From UBA987 sp002292105 (lineage in GTDB: Bacteria; Bacteroidota; Bacteroidia; NS11-12g; UBA9320), in assembly GCA_943846675.1 (NCBI GenBank), contig OX044357.1, forward strand, positions 992,001-1,056,000: a stretch of DNA of 64,000 nt. The letters run 5' to 3'. The position numbers and the translations under genes are program-made. Shown here piece by piece: positions 33,167 through 42,600 of this stretch. Numbering within the stretch: position 1 is the stretch's first letter; every line of letters begins with the position of its first letter. The notes beneath the pieces were generated by a model, which was not told the origin of the DNA, did no database searches, and saw nothing but the letters and a program-made list of their open reading frames with translations.

Positions 33167-33850
33167 TTAGATGATGGAATCTTTTTTGGATATGGTATTG
33201 TCGGCGCAGTTGAAAATAGTGCCCGGATATTTGTTGATCAATCGGTAGTCATGCGTTGCCATGAGAATGGAAGTGCCATTATCGGCTATGTCGTGTAGCA
33301 GTTTCATGATGTCGTCTGAAACGTCTGGATCTAAGTTTCCTGTAGGCTCATCGGCCAGTATTACCGAAGGTTTGTTCAACAAGGCACGCGCTACAACTAT
33401 TCTTTGCTGCTCACCACCCGACAGTTCGTGGGGCATTTTGTAATCTTTGGTGGGAAGTCCCACCATGGTCAATACCTCTTGTGCTCTTTTTTGCATGGCA
33501 GACTTGTCTTTCCAATCCGTGGCCTTCATAACAAATAGGAGATTGTCCATAACAGACCTATCCGATAGCAGTTGGAAGTCCTGAAAGACGATGCCGATTT
33601 TTCTTCGTAATTGCGGTATTGACTTTCTGTGTAACGTCTTTAAGTTGACGCCTGCAACAGTGCCGGAGCCTTCTTTAAGCGGTAGTTCTCCGTATAATGT
33701 TTTTAATAAACTTGATTTTCCACTGCCTGTTTTGCCTATTAAATAGGCAAACTCTGATTGGTGGATGTCGACGTTCACATCGTGAAGTACCAAGGTGTTA
33801 TTGGTCTGAAAAATGAAAGCGTTTGTTAAAGAAATGACGGTCTCAGACAT
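33167..33850 (-). CDS. ftsE: FtsE-type ABC transporter ATP-binding protein
   Basis: A 227-residue ATPase from ATG 33850 (MSETVISLTNAFIFQTNN). Walker A is GKTGSGKSSLLKTLYG, the Q-loop is VFQDFQLL, the signature is LSGGEQQRIVVARALL, Walker B is VILADEPTGNLD and the H-loop ATHD. The short length and LADEPTGNLDPD match FtsE, which with FtsX controls cell-wall hydrolases at division; no ftsX gene is in the window, so LolD-like roles cannot be excluded. The -7 element TACATTTG ends 4 bases before the ATG. Confidence 0.85.
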   Translation of the reverse strand: MSETVISLTNAFIFQTNNTLVLHDVNVDIHQSEFAYLIGKTGSGKSSLLKTLYGELPLKEGSGTVAGVNLKTLHRKSIPQLRRKIGIVFQDFQLLSDRSVMDNLLFVMKATDWKDKSAMQKRAQEVLTMVGLPTKDYKMPHELSGGEQQRIVVARALLNKPSVILADEPTGNLDPDVSDDIMKLLHDIADNGTSILMATHDYRLINKYPGTIFNCADNTISKKDSII

Positions 33851-33854
33851 TGGG

Positions 33855-33862
33855 CAAATGTA
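33855..33862 (-). promoter_or_regulatory. -7 promoter element abutting ftsE
   Basis: TACATTTG on the minus strand ends four bases before the ftsE ATG, predicting a leaderless mRNA. Confidence 0.55.
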
Positions 33863-33909
33863 ATGGAATAAGCAGCACATGTTGCTTCGTTTTTATTTGT
33901 CATAATTTT

Positions 33910-33967
33910 CATAATGGGAAATTATTCTCCCATTATGGGTTGAATTAAAATTATTGTTTTACATTTG
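33910..33967 (+). promoter_or_regulatory. Palindrome and promoter before the secreted-paralogue genes
   Basis: The perfect 10-bp arms CATAATGGGA and TCCCATTATG (33910-33937, 8-base loop) lie just upstream of a TTG (33941-33943) and TACATTTG (33960-33967) pair spaced 16-17 bases apart. The promoter gives a leader of about 30 nt for the gene at 34003. The palindrome sits where an activator or repressor would act, and lies between this promoter and that of ftsE. Confidence 0.5.
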
Positions 33968-34002
33968 TACCCAGATACTTCGGTATCGAAGAACTACTAT
34001 TA

Positions 34003-34578
34003 ATGACTAAATTGCTAAAAATATTGACCTACTTGGTTGTACTTTTTCTTTGTACAACTGTAGCCCACGCTCAGGGCAATAGCAACGGTAACGGCAATGG
34101 ATACGCATTTGGTTTAGGTGTTAATATTCCTCAAATTTCCATAATTGCATTAAGGAGTAATTCAAGTACAAGTATTTCATTAGGATTAGATGGTCCAGCA
34201 GAAGCGGGTCTAGGGGCGACAAATACAATGGATAGCTCAATTTGGGTAAACTATACCTTTGTAAAGGGGAAGAACACACGTCCGAAAGCCAAGGTTTATG
34301 CCAAAATTAGTTCCGGGTCTGTGCCAAGTGGAATGACATTAAATGTTGAGGCTAAAGCGCCTACCAGTCACGGAAAAGGAAACAAAGGCACAAGTACAGG
34401 AGAAATTACATTGACTTCTACCGATCAAGCGATAATCGAAAACATTAAGTCGGCCAATACAGGAAAGGGTGCAAACAAAGGGCACAATTTGGTCTATGGT
34501 CTTGACTTATCTAGTTACAATTTAGTCAATTATACGGCGCCTGTCGTATTGACGATTACCTACACCATTGCCGAATAA
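34003..34578 (+). CDS. Secreted protein, paralogue 1 of 3
   Basis: A 191-residue protein with signal peptide ending AHAQ. I do not recognise a named family. The mature part is predicted beta-rich: NIPQISIIAL, ISLGLDGPAEAGLGATNT, SSIWVNYTFVKG, VYAKISSGSVPSGM and a last strand VVLTITYTIAE. It shares this skeleton with the next two genes. The first third is Gly/Asn-rich (NGNGNGYAFG), and this copy has no cysteine in the mature part. The final strand resembles the end strand of pilin-like and spore-coat-U-like domains, but no chaperone or usher gene is present. Confidence 0.75.
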   Translation: MTKLLKILTYLVVLFLCTTVAHAQGNSNGNGNGYAFGLGVNIPQISIIALRSNSSTSISLGLDGPAEAGLGATNTMDSSIWVNYTFVKGKNTRPKAKVYAKISSGSVPSGMTLNVEAKAPTSHGKGNKGTSTGEITLTSTDQAIIENIKSANTGKGANKGHNLVYGLDLSSYNLVNYTAPVVLTITYTIAE

Positions 34579-34619
34579 AATTTCCAAATGACTTATATTC
34601 GTGACAAACGTCGCGATCG

Positions 34620-35192
34620 TTGTCAAAGTTTATTAGTATAACTGGCCTATTTTTTGGCCTAATGGGGGCATTTTCTGCTTTTTCCCAAACCAATCCTCTG
34701 GTTGATAATATCGTCACGCACACAATAGCGGTACAAATACCCGCAGTCGGCCTAGTCAATGTAATCGGAACTCAAGATGTAAACCTTACGTTAAACAACC
34801 CTGCTGAAGCAGGTTTAGGCTTATCAAATACTATATCGGATTCTAGTTTTTGGCTTAACTATAGTTTTATTAAGGGAGGTGGAACCCGCCCATATAATCA
34901 CGTGTATGCAAAGATTGTAAATGGCGTTATTCCATTGGGTATAAGTTTAAGCGTATATGCCAAGCCTTACCAAGGTTCAGGTCTTGGTCTTTTTGGGACA
35001 CCGACGGGAAAGGTACTGCTCAATTATAATGAAGCTAGGGTTGTCGAAAACATATCTTCTTGTTTTACAGGTGTTGGCCCAGGCAACGGACACCAATTGG
35101 TCTATCAACTCCAACTGATACCAAATGCGTATCATCTGCTCGACTATGAACAGCCTCAGCAGCTATCTGTGATGTACACGATATCTGACTAG
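34620..35192 (+). CDS. Secreted protein, paralogue 2 of 3 (TTG start)
   Basis: A 190-residue protein with the same layout: IPAVGLVNVIG, LTLNNPAEAGLGLSNT, SFWLNYSFIKGG, VYAKIVNGVIPLGI, VENISSCFTGVGPGNGH and the end strand LSVMYTISD. The signal peptide (SKFISITGLFFGLMGAFSAFSQ) must begin at the TTG at 34620; the ATG at 34588 is in another frame and runs into a stop. It lies 41 bases after paralogue 1, so the two are probably co-transcribed. Confidence 0.72.
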   Translation: MSKFISITGLFFGLMGAFSAFSQTNPLVDNIVTHTIAVQIPAVGLVNVIGTQDVNLTLNNPAEAGLGLSNTISDSSFWLNYSFIKGGGTRPYNHVYAKIVNGVIPLGISLSVYAKPYQGSGLGLFGTPTGKVLLNYNEARVVENISSCFTGVGPGNGHQLVYQLQLIPNAYHLLDYEQPQQLSVMYTISD

Positions 35193-35377
35193 ATATAAGT
35201 GCAAAAGTTATGGAGTTATTCCATCGTAAGTAGCTATTAATTAGTTGTTTGTGAAGTAATCAACATTTAAATACCACTAGATGTAACGATGTGAGTGAAA
35301 ACACCAATTTAACTAAGTGTTAATCTTGTACATAAATAATGTGATTGGAACTCACATGTGGTGATTACTTACTGATA

Positions 35378-35953
35378 ATGCTTAGAATTTTTACAAGTCT
35401 TTTGGCTTTTCTAACTCTGTTTATTTGTGTCTATGCACAAGATGCTACAGAGGCCAATAACAATGTGTCGATTGACATTCCGGAGGTTGCTATAATGGAT
35501 GTCGAGTCTGAAGGAAGTCCCAGTATTTCACTGGTCGTTCAGGCCCCTTCTGAGGCAGGTAACATGATAGACTTAACAGCAGCTGTTGATAGCTCCTTGT
35601 GGTTAAATTATTCTTCTGTGAGAAGTCAAGCGGTAGAATCTAGCAGGGCTATTTATGCCAAAGTGATTAGTGGGTCTGTTCCATCAGGACTTAGACTTAG
35701 GGTTAAGCCTCAGCCATACTCAGGGTCTGGGGATGGTAACTTGGGTTTGCCCTCTAACGGAATCAATGGGCGCATTTTAGTGGCAACCGATCGCAAAATA
35801 ATTAGAAACATAAAAACGTGTTATACAGGCGACGGAGCGGGTAATGGTCATCGATTGATATACTCGCTGGAGTTCAGAAATAACAAGTACAATAAGTTGG
35901 ATTTTGACGAGTCAAATACGGTTACCGTATTGTATACCATTACAGATACATAA
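35378..35953 (+). CDS. Secreted protein, paralogue 3 of 3
   Basis: From ATG 35378, a 191-residue protein with signal MLRIFTSLLAFLTLFICVYAQ. It keeps the shared skeleton: IDIPEVAIMDV, SLVVQAPSEAGNM, DSSLWLNYSSV, IYAKVISGSVPSGLRL, IKTCYTGDGAGNGH and end strand TVTVLYTITD. The 185 bases before it hold no other gene and no clear promoter. Function is unknown; the three copies are presumably a local tandem duplication. Confidence 0.75.
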   Translation: MLRIFTSLLAFLTLFICVYAQDATEANNNVSIDIPEVAIMDVESEGSPSISLVVQAPSEAGNMIDLTAAVDSSLWLNYSSVRSQAVESSRAIYAKVISGSVPSGLRLRVKPQPYSGSGDGNLGLPSNGINGRILVATDRKIIRNIKTCYTGDGAGNGHRLIYSLEFRNNKYNKLDFDESNTVTVLYTITDT

Positions 35954-36021
35954 AACATGTTGAATTCATAATTGCAGAATTTTTAAATTCTCCTAACTTT
36001 ACCCCCAAAATAACAGGAGAA

Positions 36022-37122
36022 TTGAAGTTAGCCGTATTAAAAGAAACAGACAACGGAGAAACACGTGTTGCCGTTGTTCCTAAATCAATCAAGAAACTTA
36101 AAGATCTCGGATTCGACGTAGTTGTTCAGGCCTCTGCTGGTAGCACTGCAGCGTTTACTGACGACGACTACACCAATGCTGGTGCGTCTATCGCCTCCGA
36201 CAATCTTACAGCCATTCAAGGTGCCGATTTAATTGTTAAAGTGAATCCACCAACAGATGAAGAAGTTAACGCCTTACAAAAAGGTCAAATTTGGATGTCT
36301 CAGTTGTTTCATAGACTGAATGAGCCGTTGGTGAAAGCACTTCAGGAAAGGGGTGTTTCAGCATTTAGTTTAGATGCAATGCCACGAATTTCACGTGCAC
36401 AGAGTATGGATGTTCTGAGTTCTCAAAGTAACCTGTCGGGGTATAAGTCGGTTATTACTGGAGCTGATAATTTAGGAAAGATATTTCCAATGCTAATGAC
36501 TGCTGCCGGAACCGTAACGCCCGCAAAAGTTTTAATCTTTGGCGTAGGTGTGGCAGGTTTGCAAGCCATTGCCACTGCAAAAAGACTCGGCGCAATAGTT
36601 GAAGCCACTGATGTTAGGCCAGAATGTAAAGAACAAACGGAATCACTTGGCGCAAAATTTATATCCGTAGAGGATGATGGCGTTAAAACAGAAGGTGGAT
36701 ATGCAAAAGAAGTTACGGCGGGTTATTTAGCAAAACAGAAAGAAGCCGTGAATAAATCTTTAGCACAAGCAGACTTAGTTATAACAACTGCTTTGGTTCA
36801 AGGCGCGAAAGCACCTGTGTTAATTTCTGAAGAGCAAATAGGACTAATGAAAAACGGTTCGGTGATCGTTGACATGGCCGTGGCTAAAGGTGGTAACACT
36901 GCCTTAAGTAAATCAGACGAAACGGTTCATCACAACGGAGTTAAGATCGTTGGTGTAAGTAATTTTCCTGCTCAGATACCTACCAATAGCAGTGAATTGT
37001 TGAGTAGAAATATTGACACGTTTTTAAGCCACTTAATTGAAGATGGTGCATTCAAATGGGATATGGAGGATGAAATTACAACAGGTACGTTGATCGTTAA
37101 CAATCAATCGGCAACCGTATAA
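36022..37122 (+). CDS. pntAA: NAD(P) transhydrogenase subunit alpha, part 1 (soluble)
   Basis: A 366-residue NAD(H)-binding domain I: MKLAVLKETDNGETRVAVVPK, the RQD-loop region (SRAQSMDVLSSQSNLSGYKS), and the Rossmann motif GVGVAGLQAIATAKRLGA. The start is TTG at 36022, since no ATG gives this N-terminus; unusually for this genome an AGGAGA sits just before it. With the next two genes it makes the proton-pumping transhydrogenase that moves hydride between NADH and NADP+. Confidence 0.95.
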   Translation: MKLAVLKETDNGETRVAVVPKSIKKLKDLGFDVVVQASAGSTAAFTDDDYTNAGASIASDNLTAIQGADLIVKVNPPTDEEVNALQKGQIWMSQLFHRLNEPLVKALQERGVSAFSLDAMPRISRAQSMDVLSSQSNLSGYKSVITGADNLGKIFPMLMTAAGTVTPAKVLIFGVGVAGLQAIATAKRLGAIVEATDVRPECKEQTESLGAKFISVEDDGVKTEGGYAKEVTAGYLAKQKEAVNKSLAQADLVITTALVQGAKAPVLISEEQIGLMKNGSVIVDMAVAKGGNTALSKSDETVHHNGVKIVGVSNFPAQIPTNSSELLSRNIDTFLSHLIEDGAFKWDMEDEITTGTLIVNNQSATV

Positions 37123-37134
37123 AAAGAAAAAATT

Positions 37135-37443
37135 ATGGAAGATTTAATCGCATATTTTACGAATAATAAAGAAATCATATTTATCGTCATTTTGATGGTT
37201 TTTGTTGGTGTTGAAGTGATTGGGAATGTACCCGCAGTGCTGCACACACCACTAATGTCAGGAGCAAACGCCATTCATGGTGTCGTGATTATCGGCGCTA
37301 TTTTGGTGATGTTGGATTCGTCGCCAGACAATTATTTAGCGCTGTCGTTAGGCACATTAGCCGTTTTTCTTGGAACGTTAAACGTTGTAGGTGGTTTTGT
37401 GGTAACGGACCGCATGTTAGATATGTTTAAAAAGAAAAAGTAG
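37135..37443 (+). CDS. pntAB: NAD(P) transhydrogenase subunit alpha, part 2 (membrane)
   Basis: A 102-residue protein with three predicted membrane helices (IIFIVILMVFVGVEVIGNV; VVIIGAILVML; LGTLAVFLGTLNVVGGFVV) and the conserved block VPAVLHTPLMSGANAIHG. It is the membrane segment that in E. coli is fused to PntA. It starts 12 bases after part 1. Confidence 0.94.
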   Translation: MEDLIAYFTNNKEIIFIVILMVFVGVEVIGNVPAVLHTPLMSGANAIHGVVIIGAILVMLDSSPDNYLALSLGTLAVFLGTLNVVGGFVVTDRMLDMFKKKK

Positions 37444-37468
37444 TAGGGGAGAAGTAACGAGAATTGAA

Positions 37469-38857
37469 ATGAATATTGACTTAATACATATAATTTACCT
37501 GTTTGGATCTGTGACTTTTATCCTCGGATTGAAGATGCTGAGTAATCCAAAAACGGCAAGAAATGGGAACTTGTTGGCCGCTGCTGGTATGACGGCTGCC
37601 ATTGTTGGTACCATTTTCCTAAAAGAGAATGAGGTTAGCCCAATCATATATTACTTGATTTTTGGTGCGATTTTGGTCGGAACCGTAGTTGGTTGGTTAA
37701 CAGCTAAACGTGTACAGATGACCAAGATGCCAGAACTCGTTTCGTTATTCAACGGGATGGGTGGTGCTTGTGCTGGGCTTATAGGTTTAATTGAATTCCC
37801 GAAAGTCGCAGCACATCATCCGGAAAAGTTAGGCATTGTGTTGGCTGGAATGATTATCGGATCAGTATCCTTTAGTGGTAGTATGATTGCATGGGCAAAA
37901 CTTAACGGAACTTTAAGAAACGCTATTCGGCTTCCAAAATATAACATTGTGAATACGCTAGTGCTAATAGGATTGTTGGCGTATGCGGTTTACATTGTTG
38001 TTGCAGGTGCATACGACCCAATGCATTTATACCTATTGTTTACTTTGGCTATTGTATATGGGGTGCTGTTTGTTATACCCATTGGTGGTGCAGATATGCC
38101 AGTCGTTATTTCTCTGTTAAATTCCTTTACTGGTTTGGCAGCTGCGTTTGGTGGTTTCTTGTATGATAATCAGGTGATGCTTACTGGTGGAATCTTAGTT
38201 GGTTCTGCAGGTACCTTGTTAACATTGGTGATGTGTAAAGCGATGAACAGACCGTTGTACAGCGTGGTGTTTGGTGCCTTTGGAGAAACTGCGGCTTCCG
38301 CAGGTGGTGGTGAATCACAAGGCAGTGTACGTGAAGTCTCTTCAAGTGATTTAGCGGTGCAAATGAATTATAGTTCTAAGGTGCTTATTGTACCTGGATA
38401 TGGACTTGCCGTAGCACAAGCACAGCACGTCGTTAAAGAATTAGAAACATTATTGGAAGAACGCGGCGTTGAGGTAGCTTATGCCATTCACCCTGTTGCT
38501 GGTCGAATGCCGGGACATATGAATGTTTTGCTGGCTGAAAGTAATGTTGACTACGATAAGCTTAAAGAAATGGAAGACGTAAACCCTGAGTTTGCTCAAA
38601 CCGACGTTGTGTTGGTTGTTGGTGCGAATGATGTGGTTAACCCTGCCGCTAAAACAGACCCTACAAGTCCAATATTCGGGATGCCGATTTTGGAGGTTGA
38701 GAATGCAAAATCTGTTGTGGTTAATAAAAGAAGTATGAATGCTGGTTATGCTGGAATTCAAAATGAACTATTCTTTAGAGACAAAACCAGTATGTTATTT
38801 GGCGATGCTAAAAAAGTACTAGGGGAGCTTGTCAACGAATTAAAGAACCTAGATTAA
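37469..38857 (+). CDS. pntB: NAD(P) transhydrogenase subunit beta
   Basis: A 462-residue protein. The N-terminal 270 residues are membrane helices including PELVSLFNGMGGACAGLIG. The C-terminal NADP(H)-binding domain III has VPGYGLAVAQAQHVV, HPVAGRMPGHMNVLLAE, VVGANDVVNPAA and VVNKRSMNAGYAGIQN. It completes the pntAA-pntAB-pntB operon, 25 bases after pntAB. Confidence 0.96.
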   Translation: MNIDLIHIIYLFGSVTFILGLKMLSNPKTARNGNLLAAAGMTAAIVGTIFLKENEVSPIIYYLIFGAILVGTVVGWLTAKRVQMTKMPELVSLFNGMGGACAGLIGLIEFPKVAAHHPEKLGIVLAGMIIGSVSFSGSMIAWAKLNGTLRNAIRLPKYNIVNTLVLIGLLAYAVYIVVAGAYDPMHLYLLFTLAIVYGVLFVIPIGGADMPVVISLLNSFTGLAAAFGGFLYDNQVMLTGGILVGSAGTLLTLVMCKAMNRPLYSVVFGAFGETAASAGGGESQGSVREVSSSDLAVQMNYSSKVLIVPGYGLAVAQAQHVVKELETLLEERGVEVAYAIHPVAGRMPGHMNVLLAESNVDYDKLKEMEDVNPEFAQTDVVLVVGANDVVNPAAKTDPTSPIFGMPILEVENAKSVVVNKRSMNAGYAGIQNELFFRDKTSMLFGDAKKVLGELVNELKNLD

Positions 38858-38901
38858 GCGTCTTACATTCTTTTGTTTTTCCTAAACTTGCACCCAGAAT
38901 A

Positions 38902-39543
38902 ATGGGGAAGAAAAACAAACTTGCAAAATTTGCTGAAATCAAAGAATTTGACAATGTCTTTGAACACACTGAAGCGCCAAAAGGAAAATGGAGCACGGCC
39001 TTTAAAAAGCCTCAACCACTAGTACTGGAGTTGGCCTGTGGTAAAGGTGAGTATACATTGGGTTTGGCCCAGATGTTCCCTGGAAAAAACTTCTTAGGGT
39101 TAGACATTAAAGGAAATCGGATTTGGAAAGGTGCCAAGCAAGGTCTTGAGTCAGGACTCACCAATGCGGCATTTTTACGGTGTCAAATCAATAGAATCAC
39201 CGACCATTTTGACTCAGAAGAGGTTTCTGAGATATGGATCACTTTTGCGGACCCACAACCTAGAGATGGAAAAGCCAAAAAGAGGTTAACACATCTCAAT
39301 TTTATCAAACAATACAAACAGATAGCAACATCGCCATTGGTCATTAACCTGAAGTGCGATTCTACGTTGTTATACGAATTCACTAAAGAAGTGATTGCGG
39401 AGAATGGTTTTAAGACGTTAGTAGATGTGAATGATGTTTACAACTGGGAAGAACGTCCAGAGGAGCTTAACATAAAAACATTCTACGAAAAGATGTGGCT
39501 CGAGGAAGGTAAAAAAATTAAGTACCTCAAATTCCAAGTATAA
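38902..39543 (+). CDS. trmB: tRNA (guanine-N7)-methyltransferase
   Basis: A 213-residue SAM-dependent enzyme with LELACGKGEYTLGLA, LGLDIKGNRIWKGA, and WITFADPQPRDGKAKKRLTH (the D/RH substrate block of TrmB). It forms m7G46 in the variable loop of many tRNAs. It lies 44 bases after pntB and ends before a strong terminator. A TAAACTTG element precedes the start with one mismatch to the -7 consensus. Confidence 0.93.
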   Translation: MGKKNKLAKFAEIKEFDNVFEHTEAPKGKWSTAFKKPQPLVLELACGKGEYTLGLAQMFPGKNFLGLDIKGNRIWKGAKQGLESGLTNAAFLRCQINRITDHFDSEEVSEIWITFADPQPRDGKAKKRLTHLNFIKQYKQIATSPLVINLKCDSTLLYEFTKEVIAENGFKTLVDVNDVYNWEERPEELNIKTFYEKMWLEEGKKIKYLKFQV

Positions 39544-39586
39544 AATTATTGAAGTATAGTGGTTGCCATGCGGCAAATGAAGACAC

Positions 39587-39619
39587 AAAAAAACCCCGAC
39601 ATTTCCGTCGGGGTTTTTA
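39587..39619. terminator. Bidirectional terminator
   Basis: AAAACCCCGAC-atttcc-GTCGGGGTTTTT stands between trmB (plus) and the beta-helix/PKD gene (minus), with A and T runs on both sides. Confidence 0.9.
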
Positions 39620-39653
39620 TATGAGGTTGAAAAACCTCTAGTCTTATTTGTTA

Positions 39654-42600
39654 TTAGTTAGCAATTGTAACTCTCTGCATTGCAGAAGTGTTACCATTGA
39701 TTACCTGTACCATGTAAACACCTGCTGCAACGTCAGTCATATCTACATTGTAAACACCGCTCGCGTCAGTGTTAACTGTTTTGATAGTCTTACCTGTTGC
39801 GTCCATGATAACGATGTTTAAGTCGCTCTCTGGGCTTAATACCTTCACGTTGAAGATACCAGTGTTCGGGTTAGGGTATACATTGAAGATACCGTTAGCT
39901 GCGATGTCATTCACGCTGCTGTTAGCAAGGTCAACTTCAACCATTTCACAGTGCTTAGAAATACATCCAGCATTGTTGATGATTGCTAAACAAACCTCAA
40001 ACATATCTTGATCAACTGAGTACGTGTATGAAGGAGTTACGTCGTTAGAACGTCCACCGTCACCAAATGTCCAGTTGAATTGATTTGCGTTACCATCTGT
40101 AGTAGCTTGGTTAGAGATAACCAAGTTTCTCCAGCTAGTATTAGCTGTAAATGAAGCGTCAGACTTAGCGTTAACCGTTACCGTTTTAGCGATAGAGTCA
40201 GAACATCCACCTGGAACGATAGCAAGTAACGTTACACGGAATGATTCAGTTACACTCTGATCAGCTAATTCGTAGTTGTGACGAGGAGAAGTATTTGAAG
40301 AAGTACTCATACCTGAAGCATCAGCACCACCAAATCTCCATTCGTAATCAAGGTTACCAGCAGCAACTTCAGAGTTGTTAGTGAAAACTACGTCTTCTCC
40401 AACACAAACATTGTTTGCTACGAAGTCTGCTTTAGCTTGAAGCTTAACAACAAACTCTTTAGAAATCATATCAGAACATCCGTTGTCAGAAGAAACTTTT
40501 AAGCTTACATTCTTAACACCTACAGTACTGAACTTGTGGTTGTCATTCTCTTTAGTTGAGATTTTCTCTCCGTCGAAGTCCCACTCAAAGATTGAGTTAG
40601 CACCTGAAGGTAAAGAACCTTCTCTTGTGAATTCTACTGCAGTCTCGCTACAAGGATCAGTTAAAGAGAAGTCAGCTTTTGGAGACTCATTCAATGTGAA
40701 TGTTCTGTCTGTTTCATCAGTACAACCGAATTCAGATACAGCAGTTAATTTAACTGTGTGTGCACCTGGAGTAGCAAAAGCGTGAGTTGGGTTAGATAAG
40801 TTAGATACACTACCGTCTTGGAAATCCCACTTGTAACCAGTGTTTCCAATAGCGATAGTAGAAGCGTTCATGAACTCAATGTCTTCCAAGTTACAAGTAC
40901 CTGATACTGAGAAGTCAGCAACTGGCTTAGCAAATTGGTTTGCATTTTTGGTTAATGAAGCTGCACAACCTTTAAGTGAAGCAGTTAAAGTAACCTTGTA
41001 TCCACCTGGTGCTGGGTATTTGTAAGACTCATCCTTTTTCTTAGAAGTAGTTCCATTACCGAAGTTCCATGTGTAATCAATCGTACCTGTAATACCTGAA
41101 GGTAAAGTAGTATTGTTTATAAATGTTACGTCGTCTCCGAAACAAGCGTTGTTTACGCGGTAAGCAACAGTTGGTACTGGAGATATAGAAATTTGAGCAG
41201 TTTTTGTGTACGTGAACTTAGGATAGTCAAAGTTCCAAGCAGTCATTGTTACAGTGTATGTACCGTAAGTGCTAAACTTGTGTACTGGGTCAGAAATAGT
41301 AGATGCGTTGTTTTCAGCGCCAGAAGCTGGATCACCGAAATCCCATGAGTATTCAGTAGCACCAGTTTCTTGCTTAGTTCCGTTTACAAATGCAACAACG
41401 TCGCCGTCACATCCATCAGGAGCAGTCCAATCAGCAGCTGGGCTATGTGGAACATAAATCCATCTTCCGAAAGTAGAATCACAACCTGTGTTGTTATCAG
41501 TTACTGTTAATCCTAACCAAACCATTGAATCAGCAAGTGCTGGATCTGGATCAAATTTCAATACACCTTTGTTACCACTAGTTGGTACACTTGTCCAATC
41601 TGCATCAGCAGATACGTCAGAACCACCTGAAGTCATTGCAACAACTGCTGCAGTCCAATCAGTGCTGTAATCAGCATTGTCGTATTTAGCTGGGTTTTCA
41701 ACTAAGTATTCAACTTCTTTAGTTGGAACCGTTACATCTGGATTATTCATTGATCCACCATTGTAGTATCCTGGGAAGTTTGTTCCTTCAGATAATTCAA
41801 AGCTGTGTGGAGCTGGAGTAATAGTGATTGTAGTTGTAAGAACGTTGTTCGTTGCGTTATCATCACAAGCTAGTCCAACTTCGATTGTGTTAACACCTGG
41901 CTCATTGAAAGTAGGTATTGCATTGAATGTGTAATCAGCAGAAGAACTTGCTTTGATTGTATCAATTGCTTCTTCTACATGAACTTCAGCAGCAGTACCT
42001 TTATTGATTGTATAGTAAGCACGTGCGCCTAATAAATCAACGTTAGCACCATTGTTAAATGTGAATTTGATTGCTTCCATGTAACCACCACATTCTTTAC
42101 TTCCTGTAAATACAAGATTAGTAGCCGTGTGATCAACTGTAAATTCAAAAGCACCTAAATCTGGACCACAAGCTGTTCTTGTTGTCATAACTTGATCCAC
42201 TGTAGCGTAACCAGGTTGCCCGTAGTTCGCAATAATTGGGTTCGTAGGAACAATGTTTCCTTTACTTAAGTCCGTAAACTTAGGATCAACAGAAATATTT
42301 GTTTGATTCCCTACACCATTATTAAAGGCCGCAAGCGTCGTATGCTGAGATCCTGCATAATATTGAACAGCGCCAGAAGATACATTAATAAAGAAATCAT
42401 TGTTTTCCCAATTCATTTCTTTATAGTTTCTTGGTCCAGCGTATACCGGGTAACTCGTGTATCCAGAGCTTCCTGTCATTACAAGAATGTTATTCTTGTA
42501 GTTCATTGATGTAAATGTATTTGAGTGATAGGCATAGAACCCATATCTGTAGTACTGCACATTAGCCGAAATTACAACCGTATTGTGTGTAACATCTAAG

